Positions 50,318 through 59,969 of a stretch of DNA of 64,000 bases are shown in pieces; the stretch's first letter is position 1; each line of letters begins with the position of its first letter. The translations under genes and the position numbers were made by a program. The notes under the pieces are model-generated. The model was given only the letters and a program-made list of their open reading frames with translations, was not told the DNA's origin and did not search any database. The DNA comes from Flavobacteriaceae bacterium. Its GTDB lineage: Bacteria > Bacteroidota > Bacteroidia > Flavobacteriales > Flavobacteriaceae. Location of the stretch: NCBI GenBank assembly GCA_021648755.1, contig JAKISG010000003.1:62001-126000 (forward strand). Direction: 5' to 3'.

Positions 50318-52795
50318 ATGACAGATTATAAATTATCCAATAAATTAGAAGAAGTAATACACATTTCTCAAGCATTAGCCAAAGAGTATGCACATAAAAC
50401 ATATTCAGCAGCTCATTTATTAAAAGCACTTATGCATAAAAACATAGGTATGTTAGCATATTTAGAAAAAATTGGTCAAGATGGTTACTTTGTTGATGAA
50501 TGGGCAGACGTGCGTTTAGAATCATTACCTAAAGCCTCTAGAGTTCCTGAAAACCCGTCTAGTGATGATTTGGTTGAAGCTATTTTTTATGAAGCAGATA
50601 GCGTAAAGTTAAAGTTAGGTGTTGATGCCGTTAATGAATATTGTTTATTAATAGCAATTTGTACACCTGGTGTTGGTTTTACTTACGAACAACTAAAAAC
50701 ATTTCCGTTAACACCTAATGAGATTATTGAAAACTTAGGAGGAAATCAAATTTCCTCAGAAAATAAAAATTCTGAAAACTCTTTTTCACAAACAAAAATG
50801 AGTTCAAGTACAACAGGAACTGCAACCCTTTCACAATACTGTGTAAATAAAACCTTAAAAGCTCAAAATGATTCTTTAGAAAAAATTTCAGGAAGAGATG
50901 CTGAAATTAAAATGATTACAGAAATTTTAGGAAGACGTTCAAAACCAAACGTATTAATTATAGGCGACCCAGGAGTGGGTAAAACAGTTATGTTAAACGC
51001 CTTGGCATACGCAACTATAAATAATAATATACCAGTTCATTTTAAAGACGCTAAAGTATTTGAACTCGATTTTATTAACCTAGTATCTGGAGCAGGGTAT
51101 AAAGGCGAAATAGAAGATCGATTAAAAAAAGTATTTAATGAAATGAGGCAATTTGATAAGCCTATTCTGTTAATTGATGAAATAAACAACATAAGTAATA
51201 AAGATTCTGGAAATCAGGGACTGGTAAACCTATTAAAGTCAGAATTGGTTAAAGGAGAAATAACTATAATAGGTACAGCAACAAACGATGCCTTTAGAAA
51301 ACACGTAGAGTCTGATGAAGGGTTAGCGCGTCTGTTTGAAGTTGTGCGCTTACTAGAGCCAACAGAAGAAGAGGCACATAGAATGATTAAAAATGCCGTT
51401 TCCTATTACACAGAACATCATAAATTAACTATTGATTTAGAATCAATAACCGAAGCTATACGGTTAGCAAAAAGATACAATAAAGAACGTAGTTTACCAG
51501 ACTCTGCTATAGATTTAATTGACAGAACAATGTCCGCAGCTAAATTTATGATAGAAACATCGGTTAAAGAAATCAAGTCATTAAAAGAAAAATTAAAAGA
51601 ACTTAAAAAAAGTAAACTTAAAAGTGATGCGTTAATTATGGAGCAAAGTTGGTTGTATGCTCAGATGAAGAATAAATTAAGTTATTTATTATTTACGGAA
51701 CTAAAAGAAGAAGATCATTTTGAAAATATAAAAACACCTACGGAAGGCTTTAAAACATTAAACCGCATTTTAAATAATCTAACTAAAATTGCTTCAAAAG
51801 ATAAAAAAGAAATTACTAAAAATGATATTGCCTCTACAATAGCAAATAAGACAGGGATACCAATGGGTAAACTTCAGGCAGATGAAAAAGAAAAATTATT
51901 GAATATGGAAGATCAATTACGAAAACGCGTAATAGGTCAAGATCACGCTATAAAAGTAATTACTGAAGCAGTATTAGAATCTCGTTCAGGTTTAAGTAAA
52001 CCAGGTTTGCCAACAGGATCTTTTTTCTTTTCTGGACCTACAGGAACAGGTAAAACAGAGTTAGCAAAAGCTTTAGCAGAATTTTTATTTCAAACAGAAT
52101 CATCGATTATTAGATTAGATATGTCAGAATTTAAAGAAGAACATTCCGCTGCTCTTTTATATGGCGCACCTCCAGGTTATGTGGGTTATGAAGAAGGAGG
52201 GTTGTTAGTAAATAAAATTAGAGAAAAGCCATATTCAATTGTGCTTTTTGATGAAATCGAAAAAGCACACCCTTCCGTTTTTGATATATTTTTACAAATA
52301 TTAGATGAAGGAAAATTACACGATCGTTTAGGAAAAGAAGGTGATTTTTCTAATGCAGTAATACTATTTACATCAAACATAGGAAGTAACCATATCATAG
52401 AATCTTTTGGAAAAGGGATAGTACCAAAGTCTAGTGACTTATTAGAAATGATGTCAAGTCATTTTAGACCAGAATTTTTAGGAAGACTAACAGAGATAAT
52501 TCCGTTTTCACCGATTACTGAAGATGTTGTCGAGCGAATATTTAAAATTCAACTAAAAGATTTATACAAGGCATTAGAAAAATTAGAAATAACATTAGAA
52601 ATAACAGACAAAGCAATCGCATTTTTAGCCCAAAAAGGATTTACACCTAAATATGGAGCAAGACCTTTAAGAGGTGTTATTAGAAGTGATATAAGATCGC
52701 CATTATCTAAGCTAATTATTTCTGGAAAAATAACTAAAGGAGCAAAAATAACATTAGATATTGACAAGAAAAATAACTTAAAATGGAAATATTAA
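50318..52795 (+). CDS. tssH: T6SS sheath-recycling ATPase TssH (ClpV)
   Basis: An 825-residue AAA+ unfoldase of the ClpA/B class. The N-terminal Clp repeat domain (about 1-150) is of the T6SS type. First Walker A is GDPGVGKT at 216 and its Walker B is LLIDEIN; the second ATPase has GPTGTGKT at 573, GAPPGYVGYEEGG and VLFDEIEKAHPSVFDIFLQI. An inserted coiled-coil region lies at about 420-450 (KEIKSLKEKLKELKKSK), shorter than the ClpB M-domain. Next to tssB and tssC, it must be ClpV, which disassembles the contracted sheath, and not ClpB. It is first in a tssH-tssB-tssC operon (69 then 3 bases apart). Confidence 0.93.
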   Translation: MTDYKLSNKLEEVIHISQALAKEYAHKTYSAAHLLKALMHKNIGMLAYLEKIGQDGYFVDEWADVRLESLPKASRVPENPSSDDLVEAIFYEADSVKLKLGVDAVNEYCLLIAICTPGVGFTYEQLKTFPLTPNEIIENLGGNQISSENKNSENSFSQTKMSSSTTGTATLSQYCVNKTLKAQNDSLEKISGRDAEIKMITEILGRRSKPNVLIIGDPGVGKTVMLNALAYATINNNIPVHFKDAKVFELDFINLVSGAGYKGEIEDRLKKVFNEMRQFDKPILLIDEINNISNKDSGNQGLVNLLKSELVKGEITIIGTATNDAFRKHVESDEGLARLFEVVRLLEPTEEEAHRMIKNAVSYYTEHHKLTIDLESITEAIRLAKRYNKERSLPDSAIDLIDRTMSAAKFMIETSVKEIKSLKEKLKELKKSKLKSDALIMEQSWLYAQMKNKLSYLLFTELKEEDHFENIKTPTEGFKTLNRILNNLTKIASKDKKEITKNDIASTIANKTGIPMGKLQADEKEKLLNMEDQLRKRVIGQDHAIKVITEAVLESRSGLSKPGLPTGSFFFSGPTGTGKTELAKALAEFLFQTESSIIRLDMSEFKEEHSAALLYGAPPGYVGYEEGGLLVNKIREKPYSIVLFDEIEKAHPSVFDIFLQILDEGKLHDRLGKEGDFSNAVILFTSNIGSNHIIESFGKGIVPKSSDLLEMMSSHFRPEFLGRLTEIIPFSPITEDVVERIFKIQLKDLYKALEKLEITLEITDKAIAFLAQKGFTPKYGARPLRGVIRSDIRSPLSKLIISGKITKGAKITLDIDKKNNLKWKY

Positions 52796-52864
52796 GCAAG
52801 AAGTGCTTGGTATTGTCAAAAAAGTATTTATATTTGGCGTAATTAATCATTTAATTTATTAAAC

Positions 52865-53311
52865 ATGGAAACATACGGATTAGGAGGAACTGAGGTAAAA
52901 ACCGATGCTAATGAAGCAATACAGGATATTCCACAAAATAGAACATTACTAGTAGAAAAATTAACTCACAATCAACCAATAAAACCAGTTGTAACAAAAG
53001 GTTTAAAAACAATTGATGATATATTTGAACATTATGACCCTAAAGTAGAAGTTGAATTTGAAGATTCTGAAGGTGTTTTAAAGAAAGAAGAATTAGGATT
53101 TAAAAATCTTGGAGACTTTGGAGGTAAAGGAATTACAAAGCAAAGTTCTTTTTTAAAAGATTTAAGTACAGAGAAAGAGCAATACATTAAAGTTATTAAG
53201 CAATTAAAAACAAATAAAATTTTAAAGACTGCAATAACAAATCCAGAAGCAAAAGCAGCTTTGTTAGAATCTATTAAAGCATTATTAACAGAAATTGAAG
53301 AAAAAAAATAG
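52865..53311 (+). CDS. tssB: T6SS sheath small subunit TssB
   Basis: A 148-residue TssB (VipA-like) of the T6SSiii type. It begins METYGLGGTEVKTDANEA; GLKTIDDIFEHYDPKVEVEFED (read in parts) and EELGFKNLGDFGGKGIT are typical of Bacteroidota TssB, and the C-terminus is helical (SIKALLTEIEEKK). It assembles with TssC into the contractile sheath around the Hcp tube; its N-terminal region is the substrate of TssH in better-known systems. It is between tssH and tssC. Confidence 0.9.
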   Translation: METYGLGGTEVKTDANEAIQDIPQNRTLLVEKLTHNQPIKPVVTKGLKTIDDIFEHYDPKVEVEFEDSEGVLKKEELGFKNLGDFGGKGITKQSSFLKDLSTEKEQYIKVIKQLKTNKILKTAITNPEAKAALLESIKALLTEIEEKK

Positions 53312-53314
53312 AAT

Positions 53315-54664
53315 ATGGCATTATCTTTTAAAAAACAAAGTAATCAAGTAGCAAACCCTTCACAACACCTTAAAGAGAATAGTGAAAAACTAGCTAAATA
53401 CGGTGGGTTTGATTTGTTAGAAGCTTGTATTGAGGGTGTTCAAAATATGAATCCCGAACGAAAGGCAAGAAAGAAAATTTTTTTAGCAGAGAACTCTAAA
53501 AAAGAAGAACGAGAGACCTTAAAAAAGACACTTGAAATATGGGCTTCAATTTTAGGCAGTACAGATAGCATACCAGATATGGTAAGTGAATCAGAAAAAC
53601 GTTCGCAAACTGCTAACGAATCCTTAAAAAAGAACTTAGGAACAGCCCTTAAAGCAACTAGAGAATTAGAGCGTTCTTACCGTTCAGTTGCCTTATTTTA
53701 TAAAAACACAGAGTCTGATAAGTTAAAAAATATTTCGATACTCAATGCAGAATTAGATCAGGTAAAAGACTTAGACAACACCCGTTTTATAGATGCGGTA
53801 GCGGAAGAATTAAAATCTACATACGACCGTTTAGACTTAAGAGAAAATTACGGTTTATTAGTTATTCCTGGTTATTTAGGTTCAAATAAAGTCATTGAAA
53901 AATGGGCAAAAATAGCCTATGAAAATAAAGCGATGTTAATTACTGATTTTATACACTTAGATGAACCAGATGATGTTATGGAAATGTTTGAGGCCGCTAA
54001 TTTAACAGGCGGTGATAAGTACCGTTCTAATGTTGTTATGACATGTAACTGGCTAGTAGGTAGAGGTAAAGTTGATGAAGTAGGAGAAGAGGATGATTTA
54101 TTTATACCTCCAGCAGGAGCTTTAGCAGGTAAAATATATAATACACTAATGTCTCAAGTAACAGCAGGTAAGAAGTTTGGTGGTATTAATGAAATTGACG
54201 GTGTTCGATTTGATCTTAAGAAGAGTGAAATTTCACAATTGGAAAGGTTAGGATTAGTGCCTATGGTAAAAGAATACGGTAAAGTTATGGCGTTCTCTGC
54301 AAAAACTTTATTTAATGGTGATAATCTAGGACTTCAAACGTACTCTGTAGTAAGAGTATTTGATTATGTAACTAAAGTGTTAATGGATTTTCTTAACCGT
54401 AGAGCATTTGAAAACTTTAATGCCAAAACAAGAAAAGAACTAATGGGGCAAATTGTTAAATTTTTAGATAATATAACAGGTCCAGATAAATTAATTGAAG
54501 ACTTTTCTATCAAAAGATTTGAACAAGACCCAAATCAAAAAGATAGAGTGTATTTAGATATTCATATGAAACCTTACTTTCCTGCAAAGAATTTTTTAAT
54601 TAAAATGGACGGTCAAAAAGGAGATGATGGTACTGAATGGGACTCTGAATATGAACAAAAATAA
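53315..54664 (+). CDS. tssC: T6SS sheath large subunit TssC
   Basis: A 449-residue TssC (VipB-like). It shows GGFDLLEACIEGVQNMNPERKARKKIF (read in parts), an ARK/coiled N-terminal segment, and further on YGLLVIPGYLGSNKVIEKWAKIA, the sheath-interface region with VARLLTGGD-like LTGGDKYRSNVVMTCNWLVG, LFIPPAGALAGKIYN and the C-terminal DRVYLDIHMKPYFPAKNFLIKMDG. Length and blocks match the Bacteroidota TssC family. It starts 3 bases after tssB and ends the operon at a terminator. The other structural genes (tssE, F, G, I, K and the TssN-R set) are not in the window. Confidence 0.93.
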   Translation: MALSFKKQSNQVANPSQHLKENSEKLAKYGGFDLLEACIEGVQNMNPERKARKKIFLAENSKKEERETLKKTLEIWASILGSTDSIPDMVSESEKRSQTANESLKKNLGTALKATRELERSYRSVALFYKNTESDKLKNISILNAELDQVKDLDNTRFIDAVAEELKSTYDRLDLRENYGLLVIPGYLGSNKVIEKWAKIAYENKAMLITDFIHLDEPDDVMEMFEAANLTGGDKYRSNVVMTCNWLVGRGKVDEVGEEDDLFIPPAGALAGKIYNTLMSQVTAGKKFGGINEIDGVRFDLKKSEISQLERLGLVPMVKEYGKVMAFSAKTLFNGDNLGLQTYSVVRVFDYVTKVLMDFLNRRAFENFNAKTRKELMGQIVKFLDNITGPDKLIEDFSIKRFEQDPNQKDRVYLDIHMKPYFPAKNFLIKMDGQKGDDGTEWDSEYEQK

Positions 54665-54679
54665 AAGTTAAATGATATA

Positions 54680-54714
54680 AATCCTGATAATTAATTTTAT
54701 TAGGATTTTTTTTT
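54680..54714 (+). terminator. Terminator of the tssHBC operon
   Basis: AATCCT / AGGATT stem with AT-rich extension and a nine-T run, 16 bases past the tssC stop. The remaining 400 bases to gyrA are AT-rich with no gene or clear element; a weak hairpin is at about 54834-54866. Confidence 0.75.
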
Positions 54715-55113
54715 GAACAAAAAAATGAAATCTATTTGCTAACATTATTGTCTTTCATCAATTTTTAAACAGCACTAGTTTTTCTTCCGCTACAAGCATT
54801 AAGTAATTCAAGTAAACCATAAACTTAACCCTTGGGTAATGACTTTGGTTTCTAGATTACCAATCAGTATTTGTTATAAACTTTTAAAGTATATTTTTTT
54901 ACAGACTTGATGTAAAATATTGTATTTTTAACCTTTTGATTACAAGACAATTACAAAATTATGATTTATCACAATAAAAAATAATTTAGATAAAAATTAC
55001 ACTGTAAATTGTTAATAAAACAGTTAATTTAACATTAAATATTTAATATGAAAATTTGGATATGTTGTATATTGCATTTTTGTAAAATACAATAAATTAA
55101 ATAATAAAAATTC

Positions 55114-57621
55114 ATGGCAAAAGGAGAAAAAATAATTCCTATTAATATTGAAGATGAAATGAAGAGTGCATACATTGATTATTCAATGTCTGTAATAGTT
55201 TCAAGAGCATTACCAGATGTTCGTGACGGTTTAAAACCGGTACATCGTAGAGTGCTTTTTGGTATGCATGAACTCGGAATTAAAGCTACTGGCGCACATA
55301 AGAAATCAGCTAGAGTAGTTGGTGAAGTTTTAGGTAAGTACCACCCACATGGAGATACCTCAGTTTATGATGCAATGGTTAGAATGGCTCAAGATTGGAG
55401 CGTACGCTATGAAATGGTTGATGGTCAAGGTAATTTTGGTTCGCCAGATGGTGATAGACCAGCAGCAATGCGTTACACAGAGGTTAGAATGAAAAAAATA
55501 TCAGAAGATATGTTGGCAGATATTGATAAAGATACTGTTGATCATCGTCTGAATTTTGACGATACCTTAGAAGAACCAACAGTTCTGCCAACTAGAATTC
55601 CAGGATTATTAGTAAATGGAGCTTCAGGTATTGCAGTTGGTATGGCAACTAATATGGCACCACATAATTTGACCGAAGTTGTTGATGGTACAATTGCATA
55701 TATTGATAATAACGATATTGAAATAGAAGAGTTAATGCAACACATTAAAGCACCAGATTTCCCTACAGGAGGTACAATTTATGGTTATGATGGTGTTAAA
55801 GAAGCTTTTCATACAGGTAGAGGTAGAATTGTTATTCGTTCTAAAACCGAATTTGAAGAAATTAATGGTCGAGAATGTATCGTTGTAACGGAATTACCTT
55901 ATCAGATTAACGGCGCAGATTTACAACAGAAAATTGCTGCATTAGTAAATGATAAAAAAATTGACGGAATTTCAGCAATTAAAGACGAAACAAGTAGATT
56001 AGGAAGAAGAATAGTTGTTGTTTTAAAACGAGATGCTATTCCAAATATAGTATTAAATAAATTGTATAAATATACCTCTTTACAAACTTCATTTAGTGTA
56101 AATAATATTTGTTTAGTTAACGGAAAACCAGAATTATTAAACCTAAAACAATTAATCCATTATTTTGTAGAACATAGACACGATGTTGTTGTTAGAAGAA
56201 CAAAATATGAACTTAAAAAAGCAGAAGCAAGAGCACATATTTTAGAAGGATTAATTATTGCATCAGATAATATTGATGAAGTGATTAAAATTATTAGAGC
56301 CTCTAAAAATGCAGACGAAGCTAAAGAGAACCTAATTAAGAGATTTGAATTATCAGAAATCCAATCAAAAGCAATAGTTGAAATGCGCTTACGTCAATTA
56401 ACAGGTCTAGAACAAGACAAGTTAAGAACCGAATATGAACAGATCATGAAAACTATTGAGGATTTAAAAGATATATTAGCAGATGAAGGGAGAAGAATGA
56501 ACATCATTAAAGAAGAACTGTTAGAAGTTAAAGCAAAATATGGTGACGAAAGAAGATCCGTAATTGAATATGCAGGAGGTGATGTTAGTATCGAAGACAT
56601 GATACCTAACACAAAAGTTGTAGTTACTATATCTAATGCAGGTTATGTAAAACGAACGAACTTATCTGAATATAAAACACAAAATAGAGGAGGTCGTGGA
56701 CAAAAAGGAGTTTCAACAAGATCCGAAGACTTCTTAGAACACTTATTTGTTGCAACAAATCATCAATACATGTTGTTTTTTACCAAAAAAGGTAAAGTAT
56801 TTTGGATGCGAGTTTATGAAATACCAGAAGGAGGTAAAACCGCAAAAGGTAGAGCAATACAAAATTTAATTAATATTGAAAATGAAGATGTTGTAAAAGC
56901 ATTTTTAGTAACACAAGATTTAAAAGACGAAGATTACATCAATACTAATTATGTAGTTATGGTTACTAAAAAAGGCCAAACCAAAAAAACAGTATTAGAA
57001 CAATACTCTAGACCAAGAACAAATGGTATTGCAGCAATAAAAATCAAAGATGGCGATGAATTATTAGAAGCAAAACTAACCAATGGCGAAAGTCAAATTA
57101 TGATTGCTGCAAAATCTGGTAAATGCATCCGTTTTGAAGAAGCAAAAACAAGACCAATGGGCAGAAATGCTTCTGGAGTTAGAGGAATACGCCTAAAAGA
57201 TGACAAAGATGAGGTTATCGGAATGATTTCTGTAAACGATGATGAGAGTAACGTACTAGTAGTATCAGAAAACGGCTACGGTAAACGATCTAAATTGGCA
57301 GATTATCGCATAACTAATCGAGGAGGTAAAGGAGTTAAAACCATTAATATTACTGAAAAAACAGGCAGTTTAGTTGCCATTAAAAATGTAACTGATGATG
57401 ATGATTTAATGATTATTAACAAATCAGGAATTACCATTCGTTTGGCAGTTGCAGGACTGCGAGTTATGGGTAGAGCAACCCAAGGCGTTAAACTAATTAA
57501 CTTAAAAAGTAATGACTCTATTGCAGCAGTAGCAAAAGTACTACATGAAGAAGACGAAGAAATTATAAACGATGATGAAAATATTGGCATGAATATTGAA
57601 AATAACGATTCGGAAGAATAA
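55114..57621 (+). CDS. gyrA: DNA gyrase subunit A
   Basis: An 835-residue GyrA, the breakage-reunion subunit. The N-terminal SAYIDYSMSVIVSRALPDVRDGLKPVHRRVLF region (read in parts) precedes the quinolone-pocket KYHPHGDTSVYDAM (T82 at the E. coli S83 position, D86 at D87). Catalytic Tyr121 is in AAMRYTEVR. The coiled-coil gate and C-terminal beta-pinwheel follow, with the GyrA-box equivalent NRGGRGQKG (gyrase, not topoisomerase IV). The C-terminus is acidic. The length is normal. A TPR protein gene follows 25 bases later. Confidence 0.97.
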   Translation: MAKGEKIIPINIEDEMKSAYIDYSMSVIVSRALPDVRDGLKPVHRRVLFGMHELGIKATGAHKKSARVVGEVLGKYHPHGDTSVYDAMVRMAQDWSVRYEMVDGQGNFGSPDGDRPAAMRYTEVRMKKISEDMLADIDKDTVDHRLNFDDTLEEPTVLPTRIPGLLVNGASGIAVGMATNMAPHNLTEVVDGTIAYIDNNDIEIEELMQHIKAPDFPTGGTIYGYDGVKEAFHTGRGRIVIRSKTEFEEINGRECIVVTELPYQINGADLQQKIAALVNDKKIDGISAIKDETSRLGRRIVVVLKRDAIPNIVLNKLYKYTSLQTSFSVNNICLVNGKPELLNLKQLIHYFVEHRHDVVVRRTKYELKKAEARAHILEGLIIASDNIDEVIKIIRASKNADEAKENLIKRFELSEIQSKAIVEMRLRQLTGLEQDKLRTEYEQIMKTIEDLKDILADEGRRMNIIKEELLEVKAKYGDERRSVIEYAGGDVSIEDMIPNTKVVVTISNAGYVKRTNLSEYKTQNRGGRGQKGVSTRSEDFLEHLFVATNHQYMLFFTKKGKVFWMRVYEIPEGGKTAKGRAIQNLINIENEDVVKAFLVTQDLKDEDYINTNYVVMVTKKGQTKKTVLEQYSRPRTNGIAAIKIKDGDELLEAKLTNGESQIMIAAKSGKCIRFEEAKTRPMGRNASGVRGIRLKDDKDEVIGMISVNDDESNVLVVSENGYGKRSKLADYRITNRGGKGVKTINITEKTGSLVAIKNVTDDDDLMIINKSGITIRLAVAGLRVMGRATQGVKLINLKSNDSIAAVAKVLHEEDEEIINDDENIGMNIENNDSEE

Positions 57622-57646
57622 TAATTAATAATTAACTTAACTTATA

Positions 57647-58912
57647 ATGAAAACATTTAAAAAACAAATTTTATTAGTTGCAATACTATTTAGTGTTGTA
57701 ATATTCGCTCAAAAAGAAGAAATAAAAGCGGCAGGAAAAGCTTTGGCTAAAAACAATTTTACAGAAGCATTAGCATCTTTAAATAAAGTAGAAAGCATGC
57801 TTGGCAATTTAGATAATAAAACAAAAGCTAAATTTTACTTTTTAAAATCAAAAGCTTTAAATGGCTCTGGTAAAGTTACTGAAGCAGCTAATATAATTAA
57901 CGAATTAATGGCTTTTGAAAAGAAAATTGGTAAAGAAAAATACACAAAAGAAGCAGAGCCAATGCTACAAGAACTTATTCAAAAACTTAGAAGTGAAGGC
58001 ATTAAAGAATATGATGAAAAAAAATGGAGTTTAGCAAAAAATACTTTAGCTCAAGTTTTTGAATTAAATGCTTTAGACACATCATTTTTAAACTACGCCG
58101 CAATGGCAGCTTATCAAGATAAAGATTTAGATTTAGCACTAGTACACTATCAAAAATTAAATAAAGTTGGCTATACAGGTATTACAACAAACTATTCAGC
58201 AATAAATGTAGAAACCAAAAAAAGAGACAACTTTAGCTCAAAAAATGAAATGGATTTGATGATAAAATCAAAAACATACATAGATCCAAAAACAGAGGTC
58301 TTAGAAACAAAAAAAGGTGATATTATTAAAAATATTGCTAATATTTATTTAGAAAAAGGAGATAATGAAAAAGCTTTAGAAGCTATTTATAACGCAAGAA
58401 AAGAATCGCCAAAAGATGTAAATATTATTCTAACAGCTGCAGATATTGCTTATAAAATGGGTAAAAACGAAGAATTTATTACCTTAATGAATGAAGCAAT
58501 AAAGCACAAACCAAACGACCCAGTAATATATAATAATATTGGTATAGTTAGTAGGGTAGAAGGTAAAAATGAAGAAGCAAAAAAAGCATTTAAAAAAGCA
58601 ATTGAACTTAAGCCAGACTATAAAGAAGCAATTATTAATTTAGCAGATACTGAACTAAGAAGAGAAGATGTTATTGTTAAAGAAATGGAAAAAAACATGA
58701 AAAACTTTGATAAATTTGACGCTTTAAAAGCAAAACAATTAGAATTATTTAGAGAAATTTTACCTCTATACGAAAAAGCATATAAAATAAAAGATGCCAA
58801 CTACAGTAAGAATAATGAAAAGAATTTTTTAAAAACGATGATGGCTATTTATGAAAATTTAGAAATGTATGATAAAATGAACGAAGTAAAAGCATTTTCA
58901 GATAGTTTATAA
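57647..58912 (+). CDS. Exported TPR-repeat protein
   Basis: A 421-residue protein with a signal peptide (MKTFKKQILLVAILFSVVIFAQ) followed by tetratricopeptide repeats. Clear repeats are AKFYFLKSKALNGSGKVTEAA, KGDIIKNIANIYLEKGDNEKALEAI, and DPVIYNNIGIVSRVEGKNEEAKKAFKKAIELKPDYKEAI (read in parts). TPRs are protein-binding scaffolds. It lies directly behind gyrA, an arrangement frequent in Flavobacteriaceae as I recall, with no obvious functional tie. A strong terminator follows. Binding partner unknown; presumably periplasmic. Confidence 0.82.
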   Translation: MKTFKKQILLVAILFSVVIFAQKEEIKAAGKALAKNNFTEALASLNKVESMLGNLDNKTKAKFYFLKSKALNGSGKVTEAANIINELMAFEKKIGKEKYTKEAEPMLQELIQKLRSEGIKEYDEKKWSLAKNTLAQVFELNALDTSFLNYAAMAAYQDKDLDLALVHYQKLNKVGYTGITTNYSAINVETKKRDNFSSKNEMDLMIKSKTYIDPKTEVLETKKGDIIKNIANIYLEKGDNEKALEAIYNARKESPKDVNIILTAADIAYKMGKNEEFITLMNEAIKHKPNDPVIYNNIGIVSRVEGKNEEAKKAFKKAIELKPDYKEAIINLADTELRREDVIVKEMEKNMKNFDKFDALKAKQLELFREILPLYEKAYKIKDANYSKNNEKNFLKTMMAIYENLEMYDKMNEVKAFSDSL

Positions 58913-58931
58913 AGAAAGTTCAAATTTTTAT

Positions 58932-58969
58932 AAAAAATCTCACTAGTAATCTACTAGTGAGATTTTTTT
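58932..58969 (+). terminator. Terminator after the gyrA-TPR unit
   Basis: Long stem AAAAATCTCACTAGT / ACTAGTGAGATTTTT with a 5-base loop and T-run; it works for both strands and also faces the convergent methyltransferase gene. Confidence 0.85.
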
Positions 58970-59015
58970 AGTTTTAACAGTACTTTAGTTAGTTAATTTT
59001 ATGCAAACAATAAAA

Positions 59016-59744
59016 TTAAATACACACAACTAATATCAATCGTTTTGATTTTTTTAAATCAAAAGTAGTAAGATTATAATCCCCAAAAGTAGTTTTTAGT
59101 TGAAGGCCTGCCTTTAAAATATATCTTTTTATAGTTTCAAAAGTTAGGCACTGTACTTTTTCGGTAAAATGATATTCAATTTTATTCACTGTAAACCAAA
59201 TGTCTTTTATAATTCTTTGGTCACTTATTACCCGCTTAATTTTAAAAACAATTCCGTTTTTAGTTATCGTCTCTTGAGCAACTAAATTTTTACTTACGGT
59301 TTCAATATTCATAAAATCAATTACTGCAACCCCATTTTTAAATAACCCGTTTTTAATATTTTTTAATACCTTAATATTTGTTTGATCATCATTAAAATAC
59401 CCAAAACTAGTAAAGAGATTAAAAATAGCATTATATTTTGTGTCAAACGGAATTCTCATATCATGTACTTCAAAATTCAAAGTATCATTTTGAAATTGTT
59501 TAGCATACTTAATGCTATTTTTAGATAAATCTATTCCATTAACAGTAAATCCGAGTTTGTTTAAAAAAACGGAATGCCTTCCTTTACCACAAGCCAAATC
59601 TAAAATAAAACTCTCTTTTTTAAGTTTAAGATAATTAACTAAATTTGTCATAAAGAGTTCTGCCTCCTTATAATTTCTATCTTTATAAAGAATATGATAG
59701 TATTCTGAATCAAACCAATCTACAAACCATTCTTTTTGTTTCAT
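59016..59744 (-). CDS. Class I SAM-dependent methyltransferase
   Basis: A 242-residue cytosolic methyltransferase. It starts with WFVDWFDSEYYHILYKDRN, and the SAM-binding motif I is FILDLACGKGRHSVFLNKLGF (about 40-60) followed by the acidic GIDLS. NLFTSFGYF is the motif around the active region. The WFxxWFDSxYYHxLYxxRD start is typical of a Bacteroidota family of unknown substrate. A promoter element (TAAATTTG, 59763-59770) lies just upstream. Confidence 0.85.
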   Translation of the reverse strand: MKQKEWFVDWFDSEYYHILYKDRNYKEAELFMTNLVNYLKLKKESFILDLACGKGRHSVFLNKLGFTVNGIDLSKNSIKYAKQFQNDTLNFEVHDMRIPFDTKYNAIFNLFTSFGYFNDDQTNIKVLKNIKNGLFKNGVAVIDFMNIETVSKNLVAQETITKNGIVFKIKRVISDQRIIKDIWFTVNKIEYHFTEKVQCLTFETIKRYILKAGLQLKTTFGDYNLTTFDLKKSKRLILVVCI

Positions 59745-59762
59745 ATTTTTCTATAAAATGTA

Positions 59763-59770
59763 CAAATTTA
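59763..59770 (-). promoter_or_regulatory. Promoter -7 element (TAAATTTG) of the methyltransferase gene
   Basis: TAnnTTTG match on the minus strand 18 bases before the ATG at 59744. Confidence 0.55.
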
Positions 59771-59969
59771 ATTAGCAAAAATAAACTTTTTCTTGCTGTA
59801 CTTCTATAATTTTCTTTAGGAATTTCGGGCATTCCTTAAATCAAATAAGTTTTGAATTTTTTACACTTCTTTTTTATTTGGTTCAGCTTTCAAAAGCCCT
59901 GTTTAAGGAAGAATAACAATAAAACACAAACATTAACAGTTTAACAAATATCTTACTTACTTTTACAGC

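Noticed and set aside
50318..52795. ClpB chaperone instead of ClpV
   Set aside because: The short coiled-coil insert and operon with tssB and tssC fit TssH better than the disaggregase ClpB.
54715..55113. Possible small gene between tssC and gyrA
   Set aside because: No frame of convincing composition; only AT-rich sequence and a weak hairpin.
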